Origin: Paraburkholderia tropica
Lineage (GTDB): Bacteria; Pseudomonadota; Gammaproteobacteria; Burkholderiales; Burkholderiaceae
Length of the DNA stretch: 64,000 bases
Direction of reading: 5' to 3'
NCBI RefSeq assembly: GCF_914484835.1
Contig: NZ_CAJZAR010000101.1
Location: 124,001 to 188,000, forward strand
Positions 8,748 through 17,632 of this stretch are shown here, in pieces. The notes beneath the pieces were generated by a model. The model had not been told where the DNA came from and made no database searches. It was given only the letters and a program-made list of their open reading frames with translations. The first letter of the stretch is position 1. Every line of letters begins with the position of its first letter. The position numbers and the translations under genes were made by a program.

Positions 8748-9077
8748 TTACCAGCTTCCCGCCTCCATTGATTCGCTTTCCTTATCATCTTCATCCGTAT
8801 GAGGCTGAATCAGCGAAACAAGATGATCGGCAAGCGAGGCAAAAGTCGGATAGTCGAACAGCACGGTCTCGTCGATCTTGATCTTGAGCCGCTCCTCAAG
8901 GAAGAACGCGAGTTCGACCGAATGCATCGAATCGAAGCCCGCATCGGCGAACGTCTGATCGAGATCGGTCGGCACCTGGAGATGATTCGCTTCGGTCCAC
9001 TCCTGAATCCACGCGAGGATGGCCTGCGCGGTCACTTTGGACCCGTTGACGGTTGCAGCTTGAAGTTGAGCGCTCAT
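8748..9077 (-). CDS. Free-standing acyl carrier protein
   Basis: The 109-residue protein has an acyl-carrier fold: helix-rich with FDSMHSVELAFFLEE, where Ser50 is the phosphopantetheine attachment site. It has a ~12-residue N-terminal tail and an acidic C-terminal tail (HTDEDDKESES) beyond the usual domain. It starts 18 nt after the PKS ends and lies 77 nt before the KAS III gene, so the three are likely co-transcribed. A discrete ACP next to a KAS III suggests that the ketoacyl chain is built on this carrier before it is handed to the CCR route or the PKS (inference). A phosphopantetheinyl transferase is not present in the window. Confidence 0.9.
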   Translation of the reverse strand: MSAQLQAATVNGSKVTAQAILAWIQEWTEANHLQVPTDLDQTFADAGFDSMHSVELAFFLEERLKIKIDETVLFDYPTFASLADHLVSLIQPHTDEDDKESESMEAGSW

Positions 9078-9095
9078 GACATCGATTCCTTAAAG

Positions 9096-12000
9096 TCAGA
9101 TGGTGGAAAATGAAGGTGTGGCAATGGCCGCGTCGACGTGATCGCTGAATAAACCGGCGAGTCGCCGTGCAGCGGGCTCGCGCACGATGGATTGATGGTC
9201 GTCGTCGAATACGCTTACGGTGATGCCGCCGCGCGTTAGCATGCGCAGTTGCTGCGCCGCGTGCGTTCCCGATACGGCGCTCTCGTTACGCGCTGCGAGC
9301 GCATAGTCGATACGCGCCCCGACCTGCTGCGGACGATGACGCGCCAGCGCTGCCGCGCTCGCTGCGTGCAACCGCGCGAGATGCGCGAACGTGTCGGCGT
9401 GCGCGCGGCGTCGCACCTGGGCGAGATGGAAGTCGTGGTCGAGCATCGCGTCGAAGCGCGCGTCCGCGAGCCAACGATCGACCAGCTGCGCGTCGTCCAA
9501 CGTTTCGAATTCGCGCGCAAGCTCGCTCAAACGCGTCGCAAAAGCCCCTTCGAATAGCGGGCTGTCGACGATCAGCAGCGGCGGCGACGTCGCGCCTTGC
9601 GCTTCCCATTGCGCGGCCATCTCGTGCGCGACGATGCCGCCGAACGACCAGCCGCCGAGCAGATCGGGCAGCTTGCCGTACGTGGCGATTAATGCCGCGC
9701 GATAGCGTGCCGCGAGTTGCCCGATCGAGAGATACGCGGGCGTGCGATCCTGATCCGCATAGGGATGCCGAAACGCGACGATCGTCGCATCGCCTGGCCA
9801 CGCGGCAGCGAGTTCCTCGTAGCAGAGCACGTCGCCGCCAACCGGATGCACGAGCGCGACGAGCGGGCCGCGGCCCTCGCGCAACGTCACGACGAGCGCA
9901 CGATCGTCGCGTGTTTCAGGCGCTTTCGCCGCTTCGTGCGTCGCGACGGCGCTCGCCACCGTACTGGACGATGTGCCATACCACGCGGCGAGCGTGTCGA
10001 TCGACGCGCCGCGCGCGAGCATCGACATCGGCGGCATCTTCCCGAAGCGCTGATGCAGACGCACGCGCAATTCCGTCAACGCCAGCGAATCGAGCCCCTG
10101 ACTGACGAACGAGCGTTCATCGGCGAGGCTGACGCCCGCAGCGGCAACCGAGGCCGCGATCGTGCGCAGCGTCGCGAGCAGGTCGTCGGCGTTCGCGGAC
10201 GCGGCGGCTTGTGCTAGCGCCGGCTCCATCCCCTGGCCCGCAACCGCATCGCCCGCGTGCTGCGCGATCCGTCGCGTGGCGGCGCTGCGCGCGACATCCG
10301 CGAACGGCAGTTCGAATCGCTCGCCGTCGAAGCAATAACTCGGCACGTCGGCAGGCCGCGGTGCGTTGCCGTAGAGCTTGCCCCATGCGATCGTCTGGCC
10401 CGCGCTGTAGAGATGCGCGCAGGCGTGCGCAAAGCCGGTGTTCTCGCCTTCATCGTCGGCTTCCGGGCCATCTGCTAGCGACGAGACTGCGCACTGCCAG
10501 TCACCACCGGACTGCGCGCGTGCAAGCCTTGCCAGCGCCGCGCCCGGACCGACTTCGAGAAAGAGCGTCTTGCCGTCGCACGCCGCGACCAGCGCCTCGT
10601 GAAAACGCACGGGCTGCTCGACGAGATCGAGCCAATGCTCGACCGTGGCGATCGACTCGCCCGCCAACGCGCCGGTGAGCGTGGACACGATGGGAATCGC
10701 GGCGGGCTTGAGCGTCAGCGCTTCGAGTGCCTGTTTGAAGGCTCCGCGCATCGAACGCAGCATCGGCGAATGACCCGGCGTGCCGTAGGTCTTGAGCAGC
10801 GAGACCCGTTTGCCCGCCGCCACCATCGTGTCCCGCACCTTCAGGACGGCCTCTTCTGCGCCGCTTACGACGGTCTGCTCCGGTCCATTGAACCCTGCCA
10901 CGAACAGGTCCGTGCCGAATGCGCATTGCGCGCGCAATTCGTCGGCGCTCGCCGCGACCGCGAGCATGGCGCCCGCAGGCGTGGCGCTATCGAACAGACG
11001 GCCGCGCGCCTCGACGGCCTGGATGCCGTGTTCGAGCGACATGACACCGCCGATCACAGCCGCCACATGCTCGCCCAGCGAATGCCCAATCAGCAGATCG
11101 GGCTGCACGCCCAGCTCCATCCACGTCCGCGCGAGCGCGTAGCAAACACTGAAGTGCGCGAGCTGGCCCGGATGATGGCGCACCGAGTGCGCGTCGCGGC
11201 CGAAGATCGCGTCGAGCACGGCACGCGCCGTGTCCGCATCGAGGTGACGCAGGCACGCGTCCACATGCTTGCGGAAAAAGCCGTTGCCTTCGTAGAGCTC
11301 GCCGCCTACGCCCGGCTGCCACGCGCCCTGACCCGGCACGAGGAACGCGAGACGCGGCTTGCGGGTCTGCTCGCCCGCGTGCCATTGACCGGTGGGATTC
11401 GCCGCGAGAAAGGCGTCGAGCCCCGCGATGAAGTCCTCGTGCGTCGTACCAATCAACGCGACGCGATGATCGAAGTGATCGCGCCGCACGCTCGCCGTAT
11501 GGCATGCATCGCGCAGCGCGGCAGTGGGATGCGCGAACCACGCGCGCCATGCCGACGCAAGACGCTGACGCGCACGCGGCGACCGCGCCGAAAGCGTCAG
11601 CACCCGCTCACGCGCGACGTTGGCAGCGGCGTTGGCAGCAACCTCACTCGCATTCGCAGACTCCGGCGCGGCGAGAATCATATGCACGTTAGTGCCCGTG
11701 ATGCCGAATCCGCTCACGCCAACCAGCGCATGACCGTCGTCGAGCACCGCGCCTTCTTGCGCCACTTCGAGTCGCGAACCCTCCCAGTGAAAGCGCGGAT
11801 TCGGCGTCGTAAAGTTCACCTGCGCGGGCACGCGGCGGTGACGCAATATCAGCATCGCCTTGATGAAACCGGCCATGCCCGCCGCGCCTTCGAGGTGACC
11901 TAGCTGCGATTTCACCGAGCCGACGAGAATCGGCTTGTCGCGCACGACATCACGCGCATAAACACTTCGGAGTGCGGATAATTCGATCGGATCGCCGAGC

Positions 12001-12965
12001 GCGGTGCCGGTGCCGTGCGCTTCCACGTAGGCGACCGCTTCAGCGCCCACGCCCGCGCGCGCCAGGGCGCGCCGGATCACCGCTTCCTGGGCCGCGCCGT
12101 TGGGCGCGGTCAGCCCATTGCTCGCGCCATCGCTGTTGAGCGCGGAACCGGCCAGCACCGCTTCGATGCGTTCGCCGTGCGCCACGGCATCGTCGAGGCG
12201 CTTCATCACGATCACGCCACCGCCTTCGCCGCGAATATAGCCATCGGCGCGCGCGTCGAACGGACGGCATTGCCCCGATGGCGACATCGCCTGAAGCCGC
12301 GCAACGCCGATGGTTTCCTCGGGTCCGAGAATCAGGTTCACGCCGCCCGCGATCGCCACATCGCAGTCGCCGGCCTGCAGACTTTGCGCGGCAAGATGAA
12401 TCGCCACGAGCGACGACGAGCAGGTCGTATCGACAAAGATCGCCGGCCCGCTCAACCCGAGCACGTGCGCCACGCGGCCCGGCGCCATCGCGCGCAGATT
12501 GCCGAGCTTCGAATAGGTCGTGATGCCCGCCGGATCGCCCGACCAGACAGTGCGCCGACCATAATCGGCTTCGCCCGTCGTCATGAAAACGCCGACGCTC
12601 TTGCCGCGCAATTTGCCCGGCGCCAGGCCCGCATTTTCCAGTGCCGACCACGCGAGTTCGAGCATCCAGCGCTGCTGCGGATCCATCTCCACGGCTTCGG
12701 CCGCCGACGTGCGAAAGAACGTGTGGTCGAAGAAAAACGGATCGTCGACATAACCGGCGACACGCGAATACGTGGTACCCGGTTCGTCCGGGTCGCTCGA
12801 ATAAAACGCGTCGATATCGAAGCGCTCGCGCGGCGTGTCGCGAATTGCGCTGCGCCCCGAATTGAGCAATGCCCAGTAGCTCGCCGCGCAAGTCGCGCCG
12901 CCCGGAAAACGGCACGCCATGCCGATGACGGCGACGCGCCCCGAGGCTGCGTTTGACTGATCCAT
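9096..12965 (-). CDS. Single-module type I polyketide synthase: KS-AT-ACP-TE
   Basis: The 1289-residue protein starts at ATG 12965 (MDQSN); ATG 12995 is an alternative, 2 nt after the CCR stop. KS (about 8-435): Cys182 in TTCSSS, His in EAHGTGT and His in SQLGHLEG, so condensing activity is expected. AT (about 515-830): GQGAW, catalytic Ser629 in GHSLGE, and specificity motif TPGH at 729-732 in place of HAFH (malonyl) or YASH (methylmalonyl). ACP: Ser960 in GLDSLAL. Thioesterase (about 1070-1285): Ser1107 in GWSFGG and His1257 in DDDHQS. There are no KR, DH or ER domains, so one extension would give an alpha-substituted beta-keto product unless the separate SDR and hydratase act in trans. It lies downstream of CCR and upstream of the ACP and KAS III genes on the same strand. 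Confidence 0.93.
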   Translation of the reverse strand: MDQSNAASGRVAVIGMACRFPGGATCAASYWALLNSGRSAIRDTPRERFDIDAFYSSDPDEPGTTYSRVAGYVDDPFFFDHTFFRTSAAEAVEMDPQQRWMLELAWSALENAGLAPGKLRGKSVGVFMTTGEADYGRRTVWSGDPAGITTYSKLGNLRAMAPGRVAHVLGLSGPAIFVDTTCSSSLVAIHLAAQSLQAGDCDVAIAGGVNLILGPEETIGVARLQAMSPSGQCRPFDARADGYIRGEGGGVIVMKRLDDAVAHGERIEAVLAGSALNSDGASNGLTAPNGAAQEAVIRRALARAGVGAEAVAYVEAHGTGTALGDPIELSALRSVYARDVVRDKPILVGSVKSQLGHLEGAAGMAGFIKAMLILRHRRVPAQVNFTTPNPRFHWEGSRLEVAQEGAVLDDGHALVGVSGFGITGTNVHMILAAPESANASEVAANAAANVARERVLTLSARSPRARQRLASAWRAWFAHPTAALRDACHTASVRRDHFDHRVALIGTTHEDFIAGLDAFLAANPTGQWHAGEQTRKPRLAFLVPGQGAWQPGVGGELYEGNGFFRKHVDACLRHLDADTARAVLDAIFGRDAHSVRHHPGQLAHFSVCYALARTWMELGVQPDLLIGHSLGEHVAAVIGGVMSLEHGIQAVEARGRLFDSATPAGAMLAVAASADELRAQCAFGTDLFVAGFNGPEQTVVSGAEEAVLKVRDTMVAAGKRVSLLKTYGTPGHSPMLRSMRGAFKQALEALTLKPAAIPIVSTLTGALAGESIATVEHWLDLVEQPVRFHEALVAACDGKTLFLEVGPGAALARLARAQSGGDWQCAVSSLADGPEADDEGENTGFAHACAHLYSAGQTIAWGKLYGNAPRPADVPSYCFDGERFELPFADVARSAATRRIAQHAGDAVAGQGMEPALAQAAASANADDLLATLRTIAASVAAAGVSLADERSFVSQGLDSLALTELRVRLHQRFGKMPPMSMLARGASIDTLAAWYGTSSSTVASAVATHEAAKAPETRDDRALVVTLREGRGPLVALVHPVGGDVLCYEELAAAWPGDATIVAFRHPYADQDRTPAYLSIGQLAARYRAALIATYGKLPDLLGGWSFGGIVAHEMAAQWEAQGATSPPLLIVDSPLFEGAFATRLSELAREFETLDDAQLVDRWLADARFDAMLDHDFHLAQVRRRAHADTFAHLARLHAASAAALARHRPQQVGARIDYALAARNESAVSGTHAAQQLRMLTRGGITVSVFDDDHQSIVREPAARRLAGLFSDHVDAAIATPSFSTI

Positions 12966-12997
12966 TCGATTCTCGCTGCTAAAAGATTTCTGCATGT

Positions 12998-14287
12998 CTA
13001 GTGGCGGCGCGCCGCGTCGAGATCGTCGCTGCTGCTCGCCTGCACCAGCACGGCCATGTTGCCGGGCAGATGCTGATTGGCGCGAATCTTCGCGTGCGCT
13101 TCGGGCAGGCGGTTCCAGGCGAACACCTCCGAAAGACACGGGTCGATCTTGCCGCTCATGACGAGCCGGTTCGCCTGCGCGGCTTCCTTGAGGCTCGCGA
13201 AGTGGCTGCCCTGAATGCGCTTCTGGCGCATCCACACATAGCGCGCGTCACAGGTCAGGTCGTAGCCGCTCGTCGCGGCGCAGAACACGACCATGCCGCC
13301 GCGCTTGACCACATAGCAGGACGGCGCGAAGGTGTTGCGGCCCGGATGTTCGAACACCATGTCGACATCGCGCTTCTCGCCGAGCGCGTCCCAGATCGCC
13401 TTGCCGAATCGCTTCACGCTGTCGATATAGGCCGTGTAGGCCGCGGTTTCGTCGACCGGCGGCGGCGCGCCCCAGCATGAAAACTGCGAGCGATTGATGA
13501 CGCCGACCGCGCCGAGGCTCTTGACGAATTCGGCCTTCGAATCGTCGGATACCACGGCGACGGGGCGCGCGCCCGCGAGCGCCGCGAGCTGGATTGCCAT
13601 CGTTCCCAGACCGCCCGCCGCGCCCCATACGAGCACCGATTGACCCGGCGACAGCGCATGCGGCTTGTGGCCGAACAGCATGCGAAACGCAGTGGCGAGC
13701 GTGAGCGTGTAGCAGGCGCTCGCGGCCCACGTGAGATGCTTCGGACGCGGCATGAGCTGCGTGGCCTGCACGCGCGCGAATTGCGCGAACGAGCCATGCG
13801 TCGTCTCGTAGCCCCAGATGCGCTGCGAAGGCGACAGCATGGGATCGCCGCCGTTGCATTCCTCGTCTTCGCCATCGACCTGCGAGCAGTGCGCGACCAC
13901 CTCGTCGCCCACCTTCCACTTGCGCACATTCGCGCCCACGGCCCACACGATGCCCGCCGCGTCGGAACCCGTGATGTGATACGGATCGTCGTGCAGATCA
14001 AGCACCGAGAACGGCTGGCCCAGCGCGGCCCACACACCGTTGTAATTGACGCCGGCCGCCATGACGAGAATCAGCACCTCGTTGGCGCCGATCGACGGCA
14101 CCGGCACAACTTCCTTCGTGAACGCGCCTTGCGGTTCGCCGTGATTCTCGCGACGAATCGTCCACGCGTGCATGCGCTTCGGCACCACGCCGAGCGGCAC
14201 CGGACGGCCGATTTCGAACAATTCCGGCTGGCCGACACCTGCATCGGCGACACAATCCAATACTTCGGTATCCATATCGATATCCAT
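12998..14287 (-). CDS. ccr: Crotonyl-CoA carboxylase/reductase (CCR)
   Basis: The 429-residue protein is of the medium-chain dehydrogenase family with the features that separate CCR from ordinary zinc-free reductases: VNYNGVWAALG, HITGSDAAGIVW, EECNGGDPMLSPSQRIWGYET and CYTLTLATAFRMLFGH. The NADPH motif is GAAGGLG. From memory of the characterised Kitasatospora enzyme, the Asn of YNGVWA, the Glu of GYET and the His of EHPGR bind CO2; all are present. Reaction: 2-enoyl-CoA + CO2 + NADPH to (2S)-alkylmalonyl-CoA, for example crotonyl-CoA to ethylmalonyl-CoA. No other ethylmalonyl-CoA-pathway gene (mutase, Mcl) is near, but a PKS is, so it most likely makes extender units. Start ATG 14287; ATG 14275 is also possible. 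Confidence 0.92.
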   Translation of the reverse strand: MDIDMDTEVLDCVADAGVGQPELFEIGRPVPLGVVPKRMHAWTIRRENHGEPQGAFTKEVVPVPSIGANEVLILVMAAGVNYNGVWAALGQPFSVLDLHDDPYHITGSDAAGIVWAVGANVRKWKVGDEVVAHCSQVDGEDEECNGGDPMLSPSQRIWGYETTHGSFAQFARVQATQLMPRPKHLTWAASACYTLTLATAFRMLFGHKPHALSPGQSVLVWGAAGGLGTMAIQLAALAGARPVAVVSDDSKAEFVKSLGAVGVINRSQFSCWGAPPPVDETAAYTAYIDSVKRFGKAIWDALGEKRDVDMVFEHPGRNTFAPSCYVVKRGGMVVFCAATSGYDLTCDARYVWMRQKRIQGSHFASLKEAAQANRLVMSGKIDPCLSEVFAWNRLPEAHAKIRANQHLPGNMAVLVQASSSDDLDAARRH

Positions 14288-14349
14288 GAAAGATCTGCTT
14301 CGAAAGGCGTAGCGCCCGCGCTACGAAACGACTGACAAGCTCGACCGGG

Positions 14350-15108
14350 TCAGGCCGCGATCATGCCGCCGTCTACCGACAACGCGGTGCCGGTCATAAA
14401 GGAAGAAGCGCTGCTCGCGAGGAACAGCACGCCTTGCGCGATTTCCTCTTCCGTACCCAAACGCCCCACAGGATGGAAAGATTTGATCTGGTCGGTCATC
14501 TGCGTTTCGTCGAGGAATTTCTCGACCATGGCAGTCGCGACAAATGCCGGGCAGATCGCGTTGACGCGAATATTCTGTTTCGCATATTCGAGCGCCGCTG
14601 CTTTCGTCAAACCGATGATGCCCGCCTTCGAGGCGTGATAGGCGCAACCGCCAAACGCGGACGCCACCAGACCGTAGGTGGACGACATATTGACGATCGA
14701 GCCACCGCCCGATTTCAGCATCTCGGGAATTTCATATTTCATCGCGAGAAACATCCCTTTGAGATTGATGTCCACGACGAAATCCCAGCTTGATTCATCG
14801 GTCTGCGCAACAGGCTTGCCGAATTGCTCGACGCCAGCATTGTTGAAAGCAATATCGAGCTTGCCGAATGCCTTGACGGTCTGCTCCACTGCATTCGCGC
14901 AATCATCGGCTTTCGACACGTCGGTCTTCACGAAGATCGCTTCACCGCCTGCGCGCCGAATTTCCTCGACAACGGCCAGCCCTTCCTCATGGCGACGCGA
15001 TGCAATCGCGATCTTCGCGCCCTCTCTGGCAAACAGCATTGCCGTGGTCCGGCCGATCCCCGAACTTCCACCTGTTACGAGGGCCACCTTCTGTTGAAGC
15101 TTCAGCAC
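14350..15108 (-). CDS. SDR-family oxidoreductase (3-ketoacyl reductase type)
   Basis: The 252-residue protein starts at GTG 15108, chosen because GGGAGA lies 6 nt upstream; the ATG at 15147 has no such site. It is a classical SDR: TGGSSGIG cofactor loop, NNAG, catalytic Ser in MSSTYG, YHASK (Tyr-x3-Lys) and the C-terminal TALSVDGG. The arginine-bearing loop (ASRRHEEG) suggests NADP(H). It is the first gene of the minus-strand polyketide run, 62 nt before CCR. Best guess: reduction of the 3-ketoacyl intermediate produced by the KAS III, before dehydration by the MaoC protein and reductive carboxylation by CCR. It could also reduce the PKS product in trans. Confidence 0.85.
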   Translation of the reverse strand: MLKLQQKVALVTGGSSGIGRTTAMLFAREGAKIAIASRRHEEGLAVVEEIRRAGGEAIFVKTDVSKADDCANAVEQTVKAFGKLDIAFNNAGVEQFGKPVAQTDESSWDFVVDINLKGMFLAMKYEIPEMLKSGGGSIVNMSSTYGLVASAFGGCAYHASKAGIIGLTKAAALEYAKQNIRVNAICPAFVATAMVEKFLDETQMTDQIKSFHPVGRLGTEEEIAQGVLFLASSASSFMTGTALSVDGGMIAA

Positions 15109-15344
15109 TGCGTTCTCCCGGTTACGTTGACGTGACAGAGCATCCATTCGGCATCGGCCGCAATGATCAGCAGCGCGATTCGAGGACGATTCTAGGCGGC
15201 AAAAAACGCAAGCCGATCGATTTTCACAAAAGTTCAGAATTGCAAAACATCCTCGCGAATATGATGCAGAACGTCATTGACCTCCACGCTCATTCGAATT
15301 GTATTTATATGCATGCACAACGAATATCCCGTCACGATCTGGGC

Positions 15345-16382
15345 ATGTCGACGATCCTCGCGATCGGCGATGAAGGCTTTAACAGCCTGAGTGCCGCGCT
15401 GGATAAACTCGACCCTGATTTCAAAAAATTACTCGTCGAAGGGGCTTATGCGGATATCATCGCGCGCCCCAATCTCTCGCTCAACTATCGCGAACTGATT
15501 ACGGTCGCGGTCCTGACTTCGATTGGCAATGCCGAATCCGCGCTCAAATATCATGCGGGCGGCATGTTGAATACTGGCTGGACTCCTGAAGCCGTGCTCG
15601 AAACCGCGATGCATACGCTCGCCTATTCCGGCGCGCCCGTGGCGATGGCGGGCGTGCGGCTCGTCGTGATGCTGCTGCATGAGCGTGGTCTCGCCGTTCG
15701 AAACGATGCGTATCGTCATCTGCGCGATGCATCGTCGATTGTTCGTCTGCTTCAGTCCGGTCACGCGCCATCGGAAGCCCTCACGCAAAAGGACCGTCAA
15801 CTGGCGACGCTGGCCATTGTCATGGCGCGAGGGAATCAACACAGTGCGGTTCGGCAGCATTTGAAGGACTGCCTGCGCCTCGGCTGGACGCGCAGCGAAT
15901 TGACCGAGGTATTGATTCAACTCACCGGCTATATCGGCTGGCCAGTCGTGTTGCCGTTGACGCGCATCGCGCTAGAGGTGTTCGAAAGCGTCGGCACGGA
16001 CGCGCCGGAGGACGTCATCAACTCCGCGCAAAGCATCGCGGATATTTCTGCGGAAATCGAGCGGAGCATGGTGGAACTGGACGTCGGCAATGCGCCGTTT
16101 GAATCACCCGGACACGCAAAGACGCGGCACCTCACGGATATCGCCTGCCTGACCTGTCTTTCGCGCAACGCCGATGCGGAAACGCTCGCCGCTCACGTGC
16201 ACGAAGCGCGCTCTCTTGGCGCGACGCGGCGCGAGATCGTCGGCGCGATCATGCAAGCGCTGCCCCATGCAGGCGCGCTCGCCGTGGGATCGGCATTGCG
16301 CGTTGCGGAGCCCCTGTTCGCGCTGCCTGGCGTGAACGACACCACGCAGCACGACAACGCAGCAGCGCTTCAATCGGCTTGA
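15345..16382 (+). CDS. Triple carboxymuconolactone-decarboxylase/AhpD-like repeat protein
   Basis: The 345-residue protein is made of three all-helical CMD-fold repeats: about residues 20-115 (RELITVAVLTSIG, then GWTPEAVLE), 135-225 (DRQLATLAIVMARG, then GWTRSELTE) and 255-335 (RHLTDIACLTCLSR, then GATRREIVG). Most relatives have one or two repeats. The AhpD CxxC redox pair is absent from repeats 1 and 2; repeat 3 has C-L-T-C, but at a helix position that does not align with the AhpD active site. It is divergent from the SDR across a 236-nt promoter region, and 68 nt before the MaoC gene on the same strand. The function is unknown; decarboxylation or peroxide defence are family possibilities. 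The start is uncertain (15309 possible). Confidence 0.75.
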   Translation: MSTILAIGDEGFNSLSAALDKLDPDFKKLLVEGAYADIIARPNLSLNYRELITVAVLTSIGNAESALKYHAGGMLNTGWTPEAVLETAMHTLAYSGAPVAMAGVRLVVMLLHERGLAVRNDAYRHLRDASSIVRLLQSGHAPSEALTQKDRQLATLAIVMARGNQHSAVRQHLKDCLRLGWTRSELTEVLIQLTGYIGWPVVLPLTRIALEVFESVGTDAPEDVINSAQSIADISAEIERSMVELDVGNAPFESPGHAKTRHLTDIACLTCLSRNADAETLAAHVHEARSLGATRREIVGAIMQALPHAGALAVGSALRVAEPLFALPGVNDTTQHDNAAALQSA

Positions 16383-16450
16383 ATTCGCTCGCACCGTTTT
16401 CCGTGCCTCACCGAAAATACTATGCAGTACCAACCACACAGGAACTGACC

Positions 16451-16921
16451 ATGAATGATGCAGGCGGATTCGACCTCGAAGATCTGATGCCCGGCATGAG
16501 CGCGCGCTTCACGAAAACGCTGTCCGAGCGCGACGTCTTTCTGTTTGCGAGCGCGTCCGGCGATCGCAACCCCGTGCACCTCGACGAGGAGTATGCGAAG
16601 CAAACCCAATTCGGTGGGCGCATCGCGCACGGTATGCTCTCCGCCTCCGTGATTTCGGCGGCGATTGCCTCTCGCCTGCCCGGTCCCGGTTCGATCTATC
16701 TTTCGCAGGACCTGAAGTTCCGGCGGCCGGTCAAGCTCGGCGAAACGGTGTGTGCGACGGTATCGGTCAAGGAGATCCTCGTGGCGCGCCGCCGCGTCGT
16801 GCTGGAGACGCACTGCGAAGTGAACGGGTTTGTCGTCGTGGAAGGCACCGCCGTGGTGATGCCGTCTTGCGCCGCGGATCGCAGGAAGGAAATAGAAAAG
16901 GTTGAGAGCGCAGCGATATAG
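16451..16921 (+). CDS. MaoC/PhaJ-type (R)-enoyl-CoA hydratase
   Basis: The 156-residue hot-dog-fold protein starts at ATG 16451, with AGGAA 8 nt upstream. The hydratase-2 motif is clear: Asp and His in ASGDRNPVHLD, followed by RIAHGML. Length and motif match PhaJ-like single-domain (R)-specific enoyl-CoA hydratases that interconvert 3-hydroxyacyl-CoA and 2-enoyl-CoA. Beside an SDR and a CCR it completes the set ketoacyl reduction, dehydration and reductive carboxylation needed to make an alkylmalonyl unit (inference). It is co-directional with the CMD-like gene 68 nt upstream. Confidence 0.88.
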   Translation: MNDAGGFDLEDLMPGMSARFTKTLSERDVFLFASASGDRNPVHLDEEYAKQTQFGGRIAHGMLSASVISAAIASRLPGPGSIYLSQDLKFRRPVKLGETVCATVSVKEILVARRRVVLETHCEVNGFVVVEGTAVVMPSCAADRRKEIEKVESAAI

Positions 16922-17146
16922 CATGGATCGCCGCCGGAATATCGCACGTAGATAACAGAATTGTCAGCGTAGCAACATCTCGATGACAGGTGCGTTCGTG
17001 TATGCTTTTACGCGACTTTCCATGGCACCCGCAAGCGCACGATATGCGGGTTCGCCGTCACGTTCGCCACGTTTCGCGCATAATGGCGGCGAAATTTGTT
17101 TGCCTTCGGATTCGCACCCATCCTTCGTTGCACCCACTTCGTATCA

Positions 17147-17605
17147 ATGTCACGTAGCAAAAAAGCCCACTCCGCACCGCTCCCCTCTGCTTCTTCCCGC
17201 TTCATGCAGCGCCCGTTGGACGAAAAAACGGCCACCGAAATGGCGCTCGCGCATCACCTCACGTTCGCCGCTTGCCAGGGCTGGGCGGGCACAACACGGC
17301 TCGTCAGCGAGCTCGTGCGCATGGTCTATCTCACCTTCTATGTGCAGTGCGAAGGCTATGGCAATACCGACATCGCGCGGTTCGCCGATGCCGAAGCCGC
17401 GCTGGAGAATTGCATTCTGCGCGCGGGCGAGGATGACGTCTGCCGCATTTCTCCCGGCGAGCGCGCGCTGGTCGAGCCCATTCTGCGCCAAGCCGATACG
17501 CAATTGTTTCTCGCGCCACGGCTCGCGCTGATCGAAGCCTATAAGCAGCTGGACCGCTTTTTGCGGAACTCGAATGAGTCGCCGCTACCGCAGGCGGCGA
17601 TCTAA
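17147..17605 (+). CDS. Hypothetical protein, 152 aa, Burkholderia-type
   Basis: Starts at ATG 17147; the frame is open further upstream but without a ribosome binding site. No domain is recognised. The sequence is helical in appearance, with a conserved-looking core (KTATEMALAHHLTF, LVRMVYLTFYV) and a charged C-terminus; there is no signal peptide or membrane segment. Similar small proteins in Burkholderia genomes are, as far as I recall, annotated only as hypothetical or loosely as Fis-like regulators; I cannot support the latter from the sequence. It is convergent with the Fur-family gene. A GGCGGC/GCCGCC hairpin (17593-17611) spans its stop codon. Confidence 0.65.
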   Translation: MSRSKKAHSAPLPSASSRFMQRPLDEKTATEMALAHHLTFAACQGWAGTTRLVSELVRMVYLTFYVQCEGYGNTDIARFADAEAALENCILRAGEDDVCRISPGERALVEPILRQADTQLFLAPRLALIEAYKQLDRFLRNSNESPLPQAAI

Positions 17606-17632
17606 GCCGCCATCGGCATGCTGGAGCATGCG

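Noticed and set aside
9096..12965. Idea that the PKS KS is a decarboxylating loading KSQ
   Set aside because: The active-site Cys182 and both His residues are present, so it should condense.
12966..13235. N-terminal extension of the PKS frame into the CCR gene
   Set aside because: Pro/Arg/Gly-rich shadow of CCR codons; KS begins right after ATG 12965.
17147..17605. Fis-family annotation for the 152-aa protein
   Set aside because: No Fis-type C-terminal HTH pattern can be seen; left as hypothetical.
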